The notes under the pieces were generated by a model, which was not told where the DNA came from, made no database searches, and saw only the letters and a program-made list of their open reading frames with translations. A DNA stretch of 64,000 bases from Streptococcus cuniculi (GTDB lineage Bacteria; Bacillota; Bacilli; Lactobacillales; Streptococcaceae). The translations under genes and the position numbers were made by a program. The stretch covers positions 1-64,000 of the forward strand of contig NZ_MSJM01000002.1 of the NCBI RefSeq assembly GCF_001921845.1. Direction: 5' to 3'. The stretch's first letter is position 1, and the number at the start of each line of letters is the position of its first letter. This document shows, piece after piece, positions 19,783 through 31,528 of this stretch.

Positions 19783-21477
19783 ATGAATCAGTTAATTGCA
19801 CAAATCGAGCGCGGAAAACCTCTATTTGAAAAAATTTCACGCAATATTTACTTACGTGCTATTCGGGATGGCTTTATTGCTGGAATGCCAGTGATTCTTT
19901 TCTCAAGTATTTTCATTCTGATTGCCTATGTTCCAAATGCTTGGGGATTCAAATGGAGCGCAGATATTGAGACCCTTCTGATGACACCTTATAATTATTC
20001 AATGGGTATTTTGGGGCTGTTTGTCGCTGGGACAACTGCAAAAGCCTTGACCGATTCTATGAACCGCTCACTGCCTAACACCAATCAAATAAACTTTATT
20101 TCGACAATGCTTGCAGCAATTGTTGGTTTCCTGCTAATGGCTGCTAATCCAGCAGAAGGTGGTGGTTTCTTAACTGGCTTTATGGGGACCAAGGGCTTGC
20201 TAACAGCTTTCATCGCAGCCTTCATTACGGTGAATGTTTACAAGGTTTGCGTGAAAAACAATGTGACCATTCGGATGCCGGAAGAAGTTCCACCGAATAT
20301 TTCACAAGTATTTAAAGACTTGATTCCTTTCACCGTTTCAGTGATATTGCTGTACGCTATCGAACTCCTTGTCCACAATGCTCTAGGTGTAAATGTTGCT
20401 GAATCTATTGGTAAACTATTAGCTCCATTGTTCCAAGCTGCAGATGGCTATGTGGGAATTACCATTATCTTTGGAGCCTTTGCCTTCTTCTGGTTTGTTG
20501 GAATCCATGGTCCTTCTATTGTAGAACCAGCTATTGCAGCCATTACCTATGCGAATGCAGAAGCGAACTTGCAATTGCTCCAAGCTGGAGAACACGCTGA
20601 CAAGATTTTAACGTCAGGTACTCAAATGTTTATCGTTACGATGGGTGGTACTGGTGCGACACTGGTGGTTCCGTTTATGTTCATGTGGTTGACCAAATCA
20701 AAACGTAATAAAGCAATTGGACGTGCATCCGTTGTACCTACATTCTTTGGTGTGAATGAACCCATTTTGTTTGGTGCACCACTTGTCTTAAACCCTGTTT
20801 TCTTTATTCCATTTATTTTAACGCCAATTGTCAACGTTTGGATTTTCAAATTCTTCATTGATAGTTTGGGCATGAACAGTTTCACTGCGAATTTACCTTG
20901 GACAACTCCAGCTCCCTTAGGGCTTGTTCTAGGAACTAATTTCCAAGTATTATCCTTCATTTTAGCAGCTGTTTTGATTGTTGTTGACGTTGCTATTTAC
21001 TACCCATTCCTAAAAGTCTATGATCATCAAATTCTTGAAGAAGAGCGTACCGGCAAATCTTCAGATGAATTGAAAGAAAAAGTTGCAGCAAACTTTAATA
21101 CCGCAAAAGCAGATGCTATTCTTGAAAAAGCAGGCGCTACTGAAGCGAAAGAAATCACAGAACAGACCAATGTTTTGGTTCTCTGTGCAGGTGGCGGAAC
21201 CAGTGGTTTATTGGCCAATGCCCTTACAAAAGCTGCGAAAGAATATGGTGCGCCCGTTACTGCTGCTGCAGGAAGTTATGGTGGACACCGTGAAATCTTA
21301 CCTCAGTATCAATTGGTTATTTTAGCTCCTCAAGTAGCTTCAAACTATGAAGACTTGAAGGTTGAAACAGATAAACTTGGTATCAAGTTAGCTAAAACTG
21401 AAGGTGCACAGTACATCAAGTTGACACGAGATGGCCAAGGAGCCTTGGCATTTGTCAAGCAACAATTAGAAGACTAG
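19783..21477 (+). CDS. lacE: Lactose-specific PTS EIICB
   Basis: A 564-residue EIIC-EIIB fusion. The IIC half (about 1-430) has about ten membrane helices and the family motifs [13 protein letters not shown] and [15 protein letters not shown]. The IIB half (about 460-564) holds the phospho-cysteine in [14 protein letters not shown] (about C468). I chose ATG 19783, preceded by gaggaag, over an upstream in-frame codon at 19756 that lies inside lacF. It imports lactose as lactose 6-phosphate. Confidence 0.94.
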   Translation: MNQLIAQIERGKPLFEKISRNIYLRAIRDGFIAGMPVILFSSIFILIAYVPNAWGFKWSADIETLLMTPYNYSMGILGLFVAGTTAKALTDSMNRSLPNTNQINFISTMLAAIVGFLLMAANPAEGGGFLTGFMGTKGLLTAFIAAFITVNVYKVCVKNNVTIRMPEEVPPNISQVFKDLIPFTVSVILLYAIELLVHNALGVNVAESIGKLLAPLFQAADGYVGITIIFGAFAFFWFVGIHGPSIVEPAIAAITYANAEANLQLLQAGEHADKILTSGTQMFIVTMGGTGATLVVPFMFMWLTKSKRNKAIGRASVVPTFFGVNEPILFGAPLVLNPVFFIPFILTPIVNVWIFKFFIDSLGMNSFTANLPWTTPAPLGLVLGTNFQVLSFILAAVLIVVDVAIYYPFLKVYDHQILEEERTGKSSDELKEKVAANFNTAKADAILEKAGATEAKEITEQTNVLVLCAGGGTSGLLANALTKAAKEYGAPVTAAAGSYGGHREILPQYQLVILAPQVASNYEDLKVETDKLGIKLAKTEGAQYIKLTRDGQGALAFVKQQLED

Positions 21478-21483
21478 AGGTGA

Positions 21484-22896
<1,413 letters not shown>

Positions 22897-22947
22897 GATT
22901 GCTTCCTCTTTGAACCTGTGAATAGTTCTTTCATAAGGAACTGATAA

Positions 22948-22986
22948 AACAAGAGACTGGCCTTAGGCCAGTCTCTTGTTTTTTTT
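22948..22986 (+). terminator. Bidirectional terminator between lacG and the deacetylase gene
   Basis: A perfect 15-bp stem (aacaagagactggcc and its complement) with a tta loop, T7 on the plus strand and an A-rich left flank that serves the minus-strand gene. Confidence 0.92.
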
Positions 22987-22997
22987 GTCGTATATTG

Positions 22998-23951
22998 TTA
23001 TTGTCCAATCGTTTGGAGTAGGACTTCAGGTGTTGTGACGGGTAGGATACGAACGCGGTTGAGCGTCAGGAGGCCGTCAGCAGCAGAGGCGAGGCCTTCG
23101 TTGGTGGTCACACCGAGTTTGTACTGGGCTTCTTCGACGGTCTTGATGGTTTGGTCGGAGTAGCGCCCTGCGGGGTAGGCGACTGCAATGGTCTCTTGAT
23201 TGAGGTTGTTGTCTAGGTAAGACTTGGAGTCTTTTAGTTCGGTAGTCTGTGCTTCAGGCGAGCTATATTCGAGGTCAGGATGGTTGACGGTATGGCTCTG
23301 GAAGGACATGCCATTGTCCTTCATTTCCTTGATTTGCTCCAAGGTCAGATGGTCGGCCTGGGTATCGGTTGCACCTGTGATGACGTTATTGGTCGCTTTC
23401 ATGTTGTATTGTTTGAGAAGCGGGTAGGCGATGCTATAAAAATCCCACAAACTGTCATCAAAGGTGAGCCAGACGACTTTTTTATATTTTGGGAGGACAT
23501 TTTCGGTCAATACTTTATAGGCTTCTTCAGGTGTCAGCGTATAGTATCCAGCCTCTTGGAAGGCTTTGAGGTGACTTTCAAATGTCGTCGGGTCAACAAT
23601 CAGATTGGCATTGGCAGCTTCTTCAGGCGCCATGACATGGACGGCGTGGTACATGAGAATGGGAATTTTGACAGGTTCTACTTGTTTTTCCCAGGTAATG
23701 TCCTCGCTGCTTGACGGACTTGCTTCGCTCGTCTCCCTTATTGCTTCTTGGCTGGTTGTTGTCGTAGTTATAGCCATCGTCTGACTCTGTTGAGTGCTTG
23801 GATTGATGATTGCTAGAATGCTGTCACGATTGAGATACAAAACGATAGCCAGTAGAATGAGTAGTAAGGTACTGATTGCAGTCCATAGACCTTTGGTATG
23901 GTTGCGGCGTTTTTTGTGGTTTCGAGTCGAACGACTTCTTTGTGCGGGCAT
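22998..23951 (-). CDS. Membrane-anchored polysaccharide deacetylase
   Basis: A 317-residue protein. A basic N-terminus (SRSTRNHKKRRNHTKG) leads into one membrane helix (about 24-42) and a Ser/Thr-rich stalk, placing the enzyme outside the cell. The NodB-type domain (about 90-310) shows motif 1 as TFDDS (usually TFDDG), motif 2 as SHTVNHPDL and motif 3 as VAYPAGRYSD, so the metal ligands are kept. Relatives deacetylate peptidoglycan or other surface glycans, a known lysozyme-resistance route; the substrate here is unproven. An extended -10 (tgc-tataat on the minus strand, 23979-23984) and aaggagg precede it. Confidence 0.85.
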   Translation of the reverse strand: MPAQRSRSTRNHKKRRNHTKGLWTAISTLLLILLAIVLYLNRDSILAIINPSTQQSQTMAITTTTTSQEAIRETSEASPSSSEDITWEKQVEPVKIPILMYHAVHVMAPEEAANANLIVDPTTFESHLKAFQEAGYYTLTPEEAYKVLTENVLPKYKKVVWLTFDDSLWDFYSIAYPLLKQYNMKATNNVITGATDTQADHLTLEQIKEMKDNGMSFQSHTVNHPDLEYSSPEAQTTELKDSKSYLDNNLNQETIAVAYPAGRYSDQTIKTVEEAQYKLGVTTNEGLASAADGLLTLNRVRILPVTTPEVLLQTIGQ

Positions 23952-23993
23952 AAGGACCTCCTTTTGATATCTTCCTCTATTATAGCAAATTTT

Positions 23994-24023
23994 TTGCCAA
24001 CTGCTTTAATTATCTGATATAAT
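23994..24023 (+). promoter_or_regulatory. hom: hom-thrB promoter
   Basis: -35 ttgcca (23994-23999), 18-bp spacer and extended -10 tga-tataat (24018-24023), 30 bp before hom. It lies back to back with the minus-strand deacetylase promoter. Confidence 0.65.
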
Positions 24024-24052
24024 AGTAAAAATAGTTTTTTAAAGGAGCATGT

Positions 24053-25339
24053 ATGTCAGTGAAAATTGGATTATTAGGATTTGGTACAGTAGCAAGCGGT
24101 ATTCCCTTTTTGTTGAAGGAAAACGCAGAAAAGATTCAACAGGCTGCTCAAGACGAGATTGAGATTGCAAAGGTTTTGGTACGGGATGATGCGGAAAAAG
24201 CACGCTTGGAAGCAGCAGGACACAACTATCATTTTGTCACAAATGTTGATGAGATTTTAGCAGACAACGAGATTCAGATTGTCGTTGAGTTGATGGGGCG
24301 GATTGAGCCTGCTAAGACCTTTATCAGCCGTGCTTTGGAAGCAGGAAAACATGTGGTAACGGCCAATAAAGATTTGCTTGCAGTACATGGCAGTGAGTTG
24401 CGTAGCCTTGCGGAAAAGCATGGTGTGGCACTCTATTATGAAGCGGCAGTCGCAGGGGGAATTCCAATCTTGCGGACCTTGTCCAATTCATTTGTGTCTG
24501 ACAAAGTGACGCGTATCCTTGGTGTCTTGAATGGGACATCGAACTTTATGATGACCAAGATGGTCGATGAGGGCTGGACCTATGAAGAGGCCTTGAAAAC
24601 TGCTCAAGAGTTGGGCTATGCAGAGTCAGACCCGACCAATGATGTGGAAGGAATTGACGCGGCCTATAAAGCAGTGATTCTCAGCCAATTTGGTTTTGGG
24701 ATGACCATTGATTTTGACCATGTGGAGCATAAGGGAATTTCAGGTATTTCACCAGAGGATGTAGCAGTTGCGCAGGAGTTGGGGTATGTGATTAAATTAG
24801 TCGGAGATATTCGTGAGACAGCTTCTGGCTTGTCAGCGGAAGTGTCACCAACCTTCTTGCCGAAAAATCATCCCCTAGCAAGTGTCAATGGGGTCATGAA
24901 TGCAGTCTTTGTCGAGTCAATCGGAATCGGCCAGTCCATGTACTACGGACCAGGAGCTGGGCAAAAGCCGACCGCAGCTAGCGTTACCGCAGATATTATC
25001 CGCATTGTCCGTCGTTTGAAAGACAAGACCATCGGTAAGGCCTTTAATGAGTTTTCTCGTCCGCTTCAATTAGCGGCACCTGCTGATGTGCGTAGTGAAT
25101 ACTATTTCTCTATTGTGGCGCCTGATAAAAACGGTACCTTGTTGCAGCTGGCAGAGATTTTCAATGCAGAAGAAATTTCCTTCAAGCAAATCCTGCAACA
25201 GGCTTCTGACGGAACGCAAGCCCGCTTGGTTGTGGTCACTCATAGCATGAACAAGACACAGCTTGAAAACGTGACAGCCAAGTTAGCAGAAGCGACCGAT
25301 TTCACGTTGCAAAATACCTTTAAAGTGTTAGGGGAATAA
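24053..25339 (+). CDS. hom: Homoserine dehydrogenase
   Basis: A 428-residue NAD(P)-dependent enzyme reducing aspartate semialdehyde to homoserine, for threonine and methionine. The Rossmann motif [11 protein letters not shown] is at the N-terminus, the catalytic region [14 protein letters not shown] and [15 protein letters not shown] follow, and a C-terminal ACT domain (about 350-428) fits threonine feedback control. It is coupled to thrB with a 1-bp gap. Confidence 0.95.
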   Translation: MSVKIGLLGFGTVASGIPFLLKENAEKIQQAAQDEIEIAKVLVRDDAEKARLEAAGHNYHFVTNVDEILADNEIQIVVELMGRIEPAKTFISRALEAGKHVVTANKDLLAVHGSELRSLAEKHGVALYYEAAVAGGIPILRTLSNSFVSDKVTRILGVLNGTSNFMMTKMVDEGWTYEEALKTAQELGYAESDPTNDVEGIDAAYKAVILSQFGFGMTIDFDHVEHKGISGISPEDVAVAQELGYVIKLVGDIRETASGLSAEVSPTFLPKNHPLASVNGVMNAVFVESIGIGQSMYYGPGAGQKPTAASVTADIIRIVRRLKDKTIGKAFNEFSRPLQLAAPADVRSEYYFSIVAPDKNGTLLQLAEIFNAEEISFKQILQQASDGTQARLVVVTHSMNKTQLENVTAKLAEATDFTLQNTFKVLGE

Positions 25340-25340
25340 G

Positions 25341-26204
25341 ATGAAGATTATTGTACCAGCAACGAGTGCCAATATCGGACCGGGCTTTGACTCTCTAGGG
25401 GTGGCCCTGTCCAAATATTTGACCATCGAAGTTGTAAAAGAGCAGGAAGAATGGTTTGTCGAACATGATCTAGAGTTTGTGCCGTCAGATCAGTACAACC
25501 TCTTGATTAAGACAGCTCTGAAAGTGTGCCCAGATTTGCGACCCCACCATGTCCGCATGACGAGTGACATCCCACTTGCGCGTGGTCTTGGCTCATCGAG
25601 TTCTGTGATTGTAGCGGGGATTGAGTTGGCCAATCAATTGGCAGACTTGCAGTTGAGTGATGATGAAAAGTTGCGGATTGCAACAGAAATCGAGGGACAT
25701 CCCGATAATGTTGCCCCAGCTATCTTCGGAAACTTGGTCATTTCAAGCTATGTGAATAAAAAGGTGGCTAAGATTGTGACGGATTTTCCTCAAGCAAGTT
25801 TCATTGCCTTTATTCCAAACTATCCTTTGCGCACCAGTGAGAGCCGCGGTGTCTTGCCGACACAATTTTCATCGAAGAAAGCTGTCGCAGCAAGCGCCAT
25901 CGCTAATGTCGCGATTGCAGCCTTGTTGACAGGTGATTTGGTTGAGGCTGGAAAAGCGATTGAGGCCGACTTGTTCCATGAACCTTTCCGCCAAAAATTG
26001 GTGCAGGAATTTTATCCGATTCGCCAATTAGGACGGGAATTGGGAGCTTATGCGACCTATCTATCAGGAGCAGGTCCAACGGTCATGGTCCTAGCAGACC
26101 AAGCCAAGGAAGTGGCGCTAAAAGACGCTATTGATGCTTTGCAGCTAGACGGGGAAAGTGTTATCTTGACGGTAGACAGGCATGGTGTGCGTGTCGAAGC
26201 ATAG
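25341..26204 (+). CDS. thrB: Homoserine kinase
   Basis: A 287-residue GHMP-family kinase that phosphorylates homoserine on the way to threonine. The ATP-binding loop [13 protein letters not shown] (about residues 80-92) and the opening [15 protein letters not shown] are diagnostic. It forms a two-gene operon with hom. The downstream region holds an elaborate terminator. Confidence 0.95.
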   Translation: MKIIVPATSANIGPGFDSLGVALSKYLTIEVVKEQEEWFVEHDLEFVPSDQYNLLIKTALKVCPDLRPHHVRMTSDIPLARGLGSSSSVIVAGIELANQLADLQLSDDEKLRIATEIEGHPDNVAPAIFGNLVISSYVNKKVAKIVTDFPQASFIAFIPNYPLRTSESRGVLPTQFSSKKAVAASAIANVAIAALLTGDLVEAGKAIEADLFHEPFRQKLVQEFYPIRQLGRELGAYATYLSGAGPTVMVLADQAKEVALKDAIDALQLDGESVILTVDRHGVRVEA

Positions 26205-26207
26205 ACT

Positions 26208-26308
26208 AATGTCAAAAAATAAGGCCATTTTAACCCAAACTGATTCGTAAAGGAGTGAGAACAATCGCGACTTTGACATTGCGATTGAACCCCACCTCCT
26301 TTTTTCTT
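26208..26308 (+). terminator. Terminator after thrB with a loop complementary to upstream sequence
   Basis: The hairpin pairs aaggagtg and caatcgc with gcgattg and cacctcctt, followed by a T run (26249-26308). Its loop contains tttgacatt (26272-26280), perfectly complementary to aatgtcaaa at 26208-26216, so a pseudoknot or alternative fold is possible. Confidence 0.7.
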
Positions 26309-26334
26309 TTTTTATCGTTTTTTACGGGGATTTT

Positions 26335-26343
26335 TGGTATAAT
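26335..26343 (+). promoter_or_regulatory. murB: Extended -10 of the murB promoter
   Basis: tgg-tataat, 29 bp upstream of the murB start. The -35 region is poor, which is usual for extended -10 promoters. Confidence 0.6.
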
Positions 26344-26372
26344 GGACTGAATGTACTTTGGGAGTGAACATT

Positions 26373-27275
26373 ATGAAAGAGAAAATCAAACAAACCTTAA
26401 CAGAAATCGATATTCGCTTCGATGAACCATTGAAAGACTATACCTATACCAAGGTTGGGGGCAAGGTCGACTATCTGGCCTTTCCTCGCAATCGCTATGA
26501 ATTGGTGCGGATTGTCGAATTTGCCAATCAGGAACAGATTCCATGGATGGTACTGGGAAATTCGAGCAACATCATCGTTCGTGACGGTGGGATTCGAGGC
26601 TTTGTCATTCGGATGGACAAGCTCAATAGCATTACCGTATCAGGCTATACAATCGAGGCAGAAGCAGGTGCCAATCTGATTCAGACAACGCAGGTTGCTG
26701 CCCATCATTCCTTGTCAGGTTTTGAATTTGCCTGTGGTATTCCTGGAAGCGTTGGCGGAGCCGTCTTTATGAATGCAGGGGCTTACGGTGGTGAGATTGC
26801 GCATATCCTTGTTTCGGCTCAAATTTTGACGCCAAAAGGCTATGTGGAGACGCTCGACGCTCGTGACTTGACATTTGGCTATCGTTCGTCTATTTTACAA
26901 GAAAATGGGGCCATTGTCCTATCTGCCAAGTTTGCCTTGAAGCCTGGTAATCACACGGCGATTAAGCAAGAGATGGAACGCTTGACCCACCTACGGGAAT
27001 TGAAACAGCCCCTAGAGTACCCCTCTTGCGGTTCCGTTTTCAAACGTCCGATGGGACATTTTGCAGGACAGTTGATTATGGAAGCAGGCCTGAAAGGCCA
27101 TCGTATCGGTGGTGTTGAAGTGTCTGAAAAACATGCAGGTTTCATGGTCAATGTCGCAAATGGTACAGCGCAAGATTATGAAGACTTGATTGCCTATGTC
27201 ATTGAAACCGTTGCAACACACTCTGGCATTACGCTGGAGCGTGAAGTGCGTATCTTAGGAGATTCCTTAAAATAA
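26373..27275 (+). CDS. murB: UDP-N-acetylenolpyruvoylglucosamine reductase
   Basis: A 300-residue FAD enzyme completing UDP-MurNAc for peptidoglycan. The FAD site is seen in [13 protein letters not shown] and [21 protein letters not shown], the catalytic serine in SCGSVFKRP and the late glutamate in EREVRILG. I chose ATG 26373, 8 bp after gggag, over an upstream TTG at 26358. murB followed by the pot genes is the usual streptococcal order. Confidence 0.95.
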   Translation: MKEKIKQTLTEIDIRFDEPLKDYTYTKVGGKVDYLAFPRNRYELVRIVEFANQEQIPWMVLGNSSNIIVRDGGIRGFVIRMDKLNSITVSGYTIEAEAGANLIQTTQVAAHHSLSGFEFACGIPGSVGGAVFMNAGAYGGEIAHILVSAQILTPKGYVETLDARDLTFGYRSSILQENGAIVLSAKFALKPGNHTAIKQEMERLTHLRELKQPLEYPSCGSVFKRPMGHFAGQLIMEAGLKGHRIGGVEVSEKHAGFMVNVANGTAQDYEDLIAYVIETVATHSGITLEREVRILGDSLK

Positions 27276-27300
27276 GGGAAAATAAGGACGAATAAAGGAG

Positions 27301-27403
27301 CGTAAGTCTTTCAGTTTTGATTTAGTGCTAGACAGCGAGTTGCAGGCATTAGGTTCGGCAAGACGAGGTAACGCCGTAATAGATCAAGACTGAATGACGT
27401 AAG
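27301..27403. mobile_element. 91-bp MITE-like element with terminal inverted repeats and flanking direct repeats
   Basis: Fifteen-base terminal inverted repeats, tctttcagttttgat (27307-27321) and atcaagactgaatga (27383-27397), match at 13 of 15 positions. The 91-bp unit is flanked on both sides by cgtaag (27301-27306 and 27398-27403), like a target duplication. It has no coding capacity. It may also act as a folded RNA between murB and potA. Bases 27404-27519 show no gene. Confidence 0.6.
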
Positions 27404-27519
27404 GGAGGTGAAGCCTATCGTAACCGGCAGTATAGAAGGTAGTAATGATGCCTTAGAGACAGAAAAGGCCTAACAGAGCCTTTAATCTGTAATCCATATA
27501 AAGAAGGAATTTATGAGAA

Positions 27520-28674
27520 TTGAAGAAGCCAATTATCGAATTTAAGAACGTTTCAAAAGTATTTGAAGATAGTGGGACAGTCGTTTTAAAGGATATTAAC
27601 TTTGAGCTGGAAGAAGGGAAATTTTACACCCTCCTAGGTGCTTCTGGTTCAGGAAAATCAACGATTTTAAATATCATTGCAGGACTCTTAGATGCTACGT
27701 CAGGGGATATTTATCTGGATGGCGAGCGAATCAACGATGTACCGACCAATAAACGCGATGTCCATACGGTCTTCCAGTCCTATGCGCTATTTCCGCACAT
27801 GACTGTTTTTGAAAACGTGGCATTTCCCCTTAAATTACGAAAAATCCCCAAAGAAGAAATTGAAAAACGTGTGACAGAAGTCTTGAAGATGGTCCGCCTA
27901 GCAGGCTATGAAAAACGCGCCATTCAAAAATTATCGGGTGGTCAACGCCAGCGGGTAGCCATTGCACGCGCCATCATCAACGAACCGCGGGTGGTCTTGC
28001 TCGATGAGCCCTTATCAGCCCTCGACTTGAAACTGCGGACAGACATGCAGTATGAACTGCGTGAATTGCAACAGCGCCTTTGGATTACCTTTGTCTTTGT
28101 CACCCATGACCAAGAAGAGGCGCTTGCCATGAGCGACTGGATTTTTGTCATGAACGATGGGGAAATTGTGCAATCGGGTACGCCTGTAGACATCTACGAT
28201 GAGCCGATTAACCATTTTGTTGCGACCTTTATCGGAGAGTCCAATATTATTTCAGGTCGTATGATCGAAGACTACTTGGTGGAATTTAACGGCAAGCGTT
28301 TTGAAGCGGTTGACGGTGGGATGAAGCCAAATGAGCCAGTACAGGTGGTCATTCGTCCAGAGGATTTGCAGATTACCCTGCCAGAAGAAGGAAAATTAAA
28401 GGTCAAGGTTGATACCCAGCTCTTCCGTGGCGTTCACTATGAAATCATCGCCTACGATGACTTGGGCAATGAGTGGATGATTCACTCCACCCGCAAGGCC
28501 ATTGAAGGTGAGGTGATTGGTCTAGACTTTGAACCTGAAGATATTCATATCATGCGTCTCAACGAGACGGAAGAAGAGTTTGATGCTCGTATCGAAGAAT
28601 ACGTGGAGGTCGAAGAGGTCGAAGACGGCTTGATCAATGCAATCGAGGAGGAACGAAATGAAGAAAACCTCTAG
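27520..28674 (+). CDS. potA: Spermidine/putrescine ABC transporter ATPase PotA
   Basis: A 384-residue ATPase that drives polyamine uptake. The Walker [10 protein letters not shown], signature [14 protein letters not shown] and Walker [13 protein letters not shown] are all present, followed by a C-terminal TOBE-like domain (about 285-350). I take TTG 27520 as the start because the family begins [15 protein letters not shown] there. An out-of-frame ATG at 27513 sits closer to the ribosome site aagaagg and opens only ten codons. One unusual residue is W in [12 protein letters not shown], where relatives as I remember them have G. potB overlaps the 3' end. Confidence 0.93.
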   Translation: MKKPIIEFKNVSKVFEDSGTVVLKDINFELEEGKFYTLLGASGSGKSTILNIIAGLLDATSGDIYLDGERINDVPTNKRDVHTVFQSYALFPHMTVFENVAFPLKLRKIPKEEIEKRVTEVLKMVRLAGYEKRAIQKLSGGQRQRVAIARAIINEPRVVLLDEPLSALDLKLRTDMQYELRELQQRLWITFVFVTHDQEEALAMSDWIFVMNDGEIVQSGTPVDIYDEPINHFVATFIGESNIISGRMIEDYLVEFNGKRFEAVDGGMKPNEPVQVVIRPEDLQITLPEEGKLKVKVDTQLFRGVHYEIIAYDDLGNEWMIHSTRKAIEGEVIGLDFEPEDIHIMRLNETEEEFDARIEEYVEVEEVEDGLINAIEEERNEENL

Positions 28675-29458
28675 ATTATTCGTTCTTCCCTATGCTCTTT
28701 GGATTGCCCTCTTTGTCTTAGCGCCCGTTGCCATGATTGTCTACAAATCGTTTTTCGACATTGACGGCAATCTGACACTAGCGAACTACCAGACCTATTT
28801 CGACTCTCCCAATATGACCTACCTGCGGATGAGTATGAACTCCATTCTCTACGCAGGAATCATCACCCTTGTGACCTTGCTAATCAGCTATCCAACAGCC
28901 TTTTTTCTCACCCAGCTAAAGCACAAGCAGCTCTGGCTGATGCTGATTATTTTGCCGACCTGGGTCAATTTGCTCTTGAAAGCCTATGCCTTTATCGGTA
29001 TTTTTGGTCAACACGGATCCATCAATCAATTTTTGAGTTTTCTAGGCTTGGGAACCCAGCAGATTCTCTTTACGGATTTTTCATTCATCACGGTGGCCAG
29101 CTACATTGAAATTCCCTTTATGATTTTGCCGATTTTCAATGCCTTGGATGATTTGGATCAAAATCTCATTCATGCCAGTCGTGATTTGGGTGCCAATGCT
29201 TGGCAGACCTTTACAAAAGTCATCTTTCCTCTCTCCATGAATGGCGTGAGAAGCGGTGTTCAAGCCGTTTTTATCCCAAGTTTGAGCTTGTTCATGCTGA
29301 CCCGCCTCATCGGTGGAAATCGCGTGATTACGCTTGGTACAGCTATTGAGCAGCACTTCCTCACTACCCAAAACTGGGGGATGGGGTCCACCATCGGGGT
29401 GGTCTTGATTCTGGCCATGCTCCTCACCATGTGGCTAACGAAAGAGAGGAAGAAATAA
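28658..29458 (+). CDS. potB: Spermidine/putrescine ABC transporter permease PotB
   Basis: A 266-residue permease with about six membrane helices and the ABC permease coupling region [16 protein letters not shown] (about residues 170-185). I chose ATG 28658, preceded by gaggagg, over the longer frame from 28637. It overlaps potA by 17 bp and potC by 1 bp, so the subunits are made together. Confidence 0.94.
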   Translation: MKKTSRLFVLPYALWIALFVLAPVAMIVYKSFFDIDGNLTLANYQTYFDSPNMTYLRMSMNSILYAGIITLVTLLISYPTAFFLTQLKHKQLWLMLIILPTWVNLLLKAYAFIGIFGQHGSINQFLSFLGLGTQQILFTDFSFITVASYIEIPFMILPIFNALDDLDQNLIHASRDLGANAWQTFTKVIFPLSMNGVRSGVQAVFIPSLSLFMLTRLIGGNRVITLGTAIEQHFLTTQNWGMGSTIGVVLILAMLLTMWLTKERKK

Positions 29459-30228
29459 TGAAAAAAATTGGAAAAATCTATTTAACCATTACCTTCCTAG
29501 TCCTCTATCTCCCGATTTTTTATCTGATTGCCTATGCCTTCAATGAGGGTGGGGACATGAACGGCTTTACAGGCTTTACCATGGAGTATTTTTCATCCAT
29601 GCTAGGCGATAGCCGTTTGATGCTCATCTTAGCCCAGACCTTCCTCTTGGCCTTTCTCAGCTCCTTGATTGCAACGGTCATCGGAACTTTCGGTGCTATT
29701 TACATCTACAATAGCAAGCAGAAATGGCAAAATATGTTGCTCTCCATCAATAATATCCTGATGGTGGCACCAGATGTCATGATTGGAGCCAGCTTCTTGA
29801 TTCTCTTTACCGTGATTGGTTTCCAACTTGGCTTTGTCTCTGTTCTCTTGAGTCACGTGGCCTTTTCCATTCCGATTGTGGTTTTGATGGTCTTGCCACG
29901 CCTCAAGGAAATGAATGGCGACATGGTTCTTGCAGCCTATGACTTGGGGGCTAGCCAATTCCAAATGCTCAAAGAAATCATGTTGCCCTATCTGACACCT
30001 GCCATTATCGCAGGCTACTTCATGGCCTTTACCTATTCCTTGGACGATTTTGCTGTGACCTTCTTTGTCACAGGAAATGGCTATTCCAACCTGTCTGTTG
30101 AGATTTATTCACGCGCCCGTCAGGGAATTTCCCTTGAAATCAATGCCCTTTCCACTCTAGTCTTTCTCTTTAGTATCTTGTTGGTCGTGGGCTATTACTT
30201 CATCTCTCGTGAAAAGGAGGTGAACTAA
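29458..30228 (+). CDS. potC: Spermidine/putrescine ABC transporter permease PotC
   Basis: A 256-residue permease with about six helices, partner of PotB. The coupling loop is seen in LAAYDLGASQFQMLKEI. The ATG overlaps the potB stop (taatg) and follows gagaggaag; the longer frame from 29431 lies within potB. It overlaps potD by one base. Confidence 0.94.
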   Translation: MKKIGKIYLTITFLVLYLPIFYLIAYAFNEGGDMNGFTGFTMEYFSSMLGDSRLMLILAQTFLLAFLSSLIATVIGTFGAIYIYNSKQKWQNMLLSINNILMVAPDVMIGASFLILFTVIGFQLGFVSVLLSHVAFSIPIVVLMVLPRLKEMNGDMVLAAYDLGASQFQMLKEIMLPYLTPAIIAGYFMAFTYSLDDFAVTFFVTGNGYSNLSVEIYSRARQGISLEINALSTLVFLFSILLVVGYYFISREKEVN

Positions 30229-31298
30229 TGAAACGCTTGTATTCCTTTTTAATCGGAATTACCGTGATTGTCCTTGTCCTCTTTGGTATCAGCCATCAGC
30301 TTGAAAACCAGTCGAATGAGGGAACGACAGAAAAATTAGTCATCTATAACTGGGGAGATTACATCGATCCTGAACTCTTGGACAAGTTTACAGAAGAAAC
30401 AGGGATAAAGGTGGATTATCAGACCTTTGATTCCAATGAAGCCATGTATACCAAGATTCAGCAAGGTGGAACAACCTATGACTTGACCATTCCGTCGGAG
30501 TACATGATTTCCAAGATGATGGACGAAAATCTCCTGGTCAAACTAGACAAGAACAAGATTAAAGGGCTTGAAAATATCGATCCCAAGTTTCTTGGCTTGA
30601 GTTTTGATGAGAACAATGATTATTCCATTCCTTATTTCTGGGGAACCTTGGGAATTGTCTACAATGACACCATGGTTGAAAATCCTCCGCAGGAATGGGA
30701 AGATTTGTGGTCAGAAGAATACCGTGACAACATCATGTTGGTCGACGGTGCCCGTGAGGGAATGGGGATTGGTCTTCAGACCCTCGGCTACAGCCTCAAT
30801 TCCCGTAATAAAGCAGAGCTAGAAGAAGCAGCGGACTACCTCTATGAATTAACACCCAACATCAAGGCGATTGTCTCTGATGAAATCAAGGGTTACATGA
30901 TTCAAGATGCGGCCGCAATTGCCGTGAGCTTCTCAGGTGAAGCAAGCGAGATGCTTGATGGCAATGAACACTTGCACTATGTCGTGCCATCAAAAGGCTC
31001 AAATCTCTGGTTTGACAATATGGTTATTCCAAAGACCGCAAAAAATATCGAAGGAGCCTACGCCTTTATCAACTTTATGCTACGTCCAGAAAATGCCTAC
31101 CAAAATGCCTTGTATATCGGCTATGCAACGCCAAATACCAAGGCCAAGGAAATGCTGCCAGACGACGTAAAAGACGATGAGGCTTTCTACCCTTCAGATG
31201 AAACCTTGAAAAACCTAGAAGTCTACGACAACCTCGGTCGCAAACTCCTAGGAGACTACAACGATCTCTATCTACAATTCAAGATGTATCGTAAATAA
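30228..31298 (+). CDS. potD: Spermidine/putrescine-binding protein PotD
   Basis: A 356-residue extracellular solute-binding protein. A hydrophobic N-terminal segment (about 5-22) without a lipobox cysteine suggests a signal anchor. The mature part starts with LVIYNWGDYIDPELL and has the polyamine-binding pattern IPYFWGTLGIVYN. It delivers polyamines to PotABC. It ends the operon at a good terminator. Confidence 0.95.
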   Translation: MKRLYSFLIGITVIVLVLFGISHQLENQSNEGTTEKLVIYNWGDYIDPELLDKFTEETGIKVDYQTFDSNEAMYTKIQQGGTTYDLTIPSEYMISKMMDENLLVKLDKNKIKGLENIDPKFLGLSFDENNDYSIPYFWGTLGIVYNDTMVENPPQEWEDLWSEEYRDNIMLVDGAREGMGIGLQTLGYSLNSRNKAELEEAADYLYELTPNIKAIVSDEIKGYMIQDAAAIAVSFSGEASEMLDGNEHLHYVVPSKGSNLWFDNMVIPKTAKNIEGAYAFINFMLRPENAYQNALYIGYATPNTKAKEMLPDDVKDDEAFYPSDETLKNLEVYDNLGRKLLGDYNDLYLQFKMYRK

Positions 31299-31303
31299 AG
31301 AAC

Positions 31304-31347
31304 ACACATTGAGCAATGTCACGTTGAACTGCTCAATGTGTTTTTTT
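31304..31347 (+). terminator. Terminator after potD
   Basis: Perfect 12-bp stem acacattgagca / tgctcaatgtgt with a T7 tail. Confidence 0.92.
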
Positions 31348-31441
31348 GTGGTGAGACTACTGCGGGCTGGTCCCTAGTCCTCTGTTTTTTCACAAGTGCA
31401 CTTCAGCCTTTCATCATCTCTGGGGAGACGGTAGGAGTGAT

Positions 31442-31458
31442 TTTACAAAAACTTTACA
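31442..31458 (+). promoter_or_regulatory. Pho box upstream of pstS
   Basis: Two direct repeats tttaca spaced 11 bp apart (31442-31447 and 31453-31458), one helical turn, as in PhoP/PhoB-type operators of Firmicutes. It lies about 70 bp before pstS. The regulator is probably PnpR, encoded in the same operon. Confidence 0.65.
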
Positions 31459-31528
31459 GAAAACAGGGAAAAGATTTGATAGTGAACCTGTAAGATAGGG
31501 ATATAAAAATGAAGGAGTTGATTATCGT

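Noticed and set aside
22998..23951. Inactive deacetylase because of TFDDS
   Set aside because: Only the residue after the two aspartates changes; both aspartates and the H-x3-H metal ligands remain.
27298..27519. Riboswitch upstream of potA
   Set aside because: No known class motif is recognised; inverted ends plus direct repeats fit an inserted element better.
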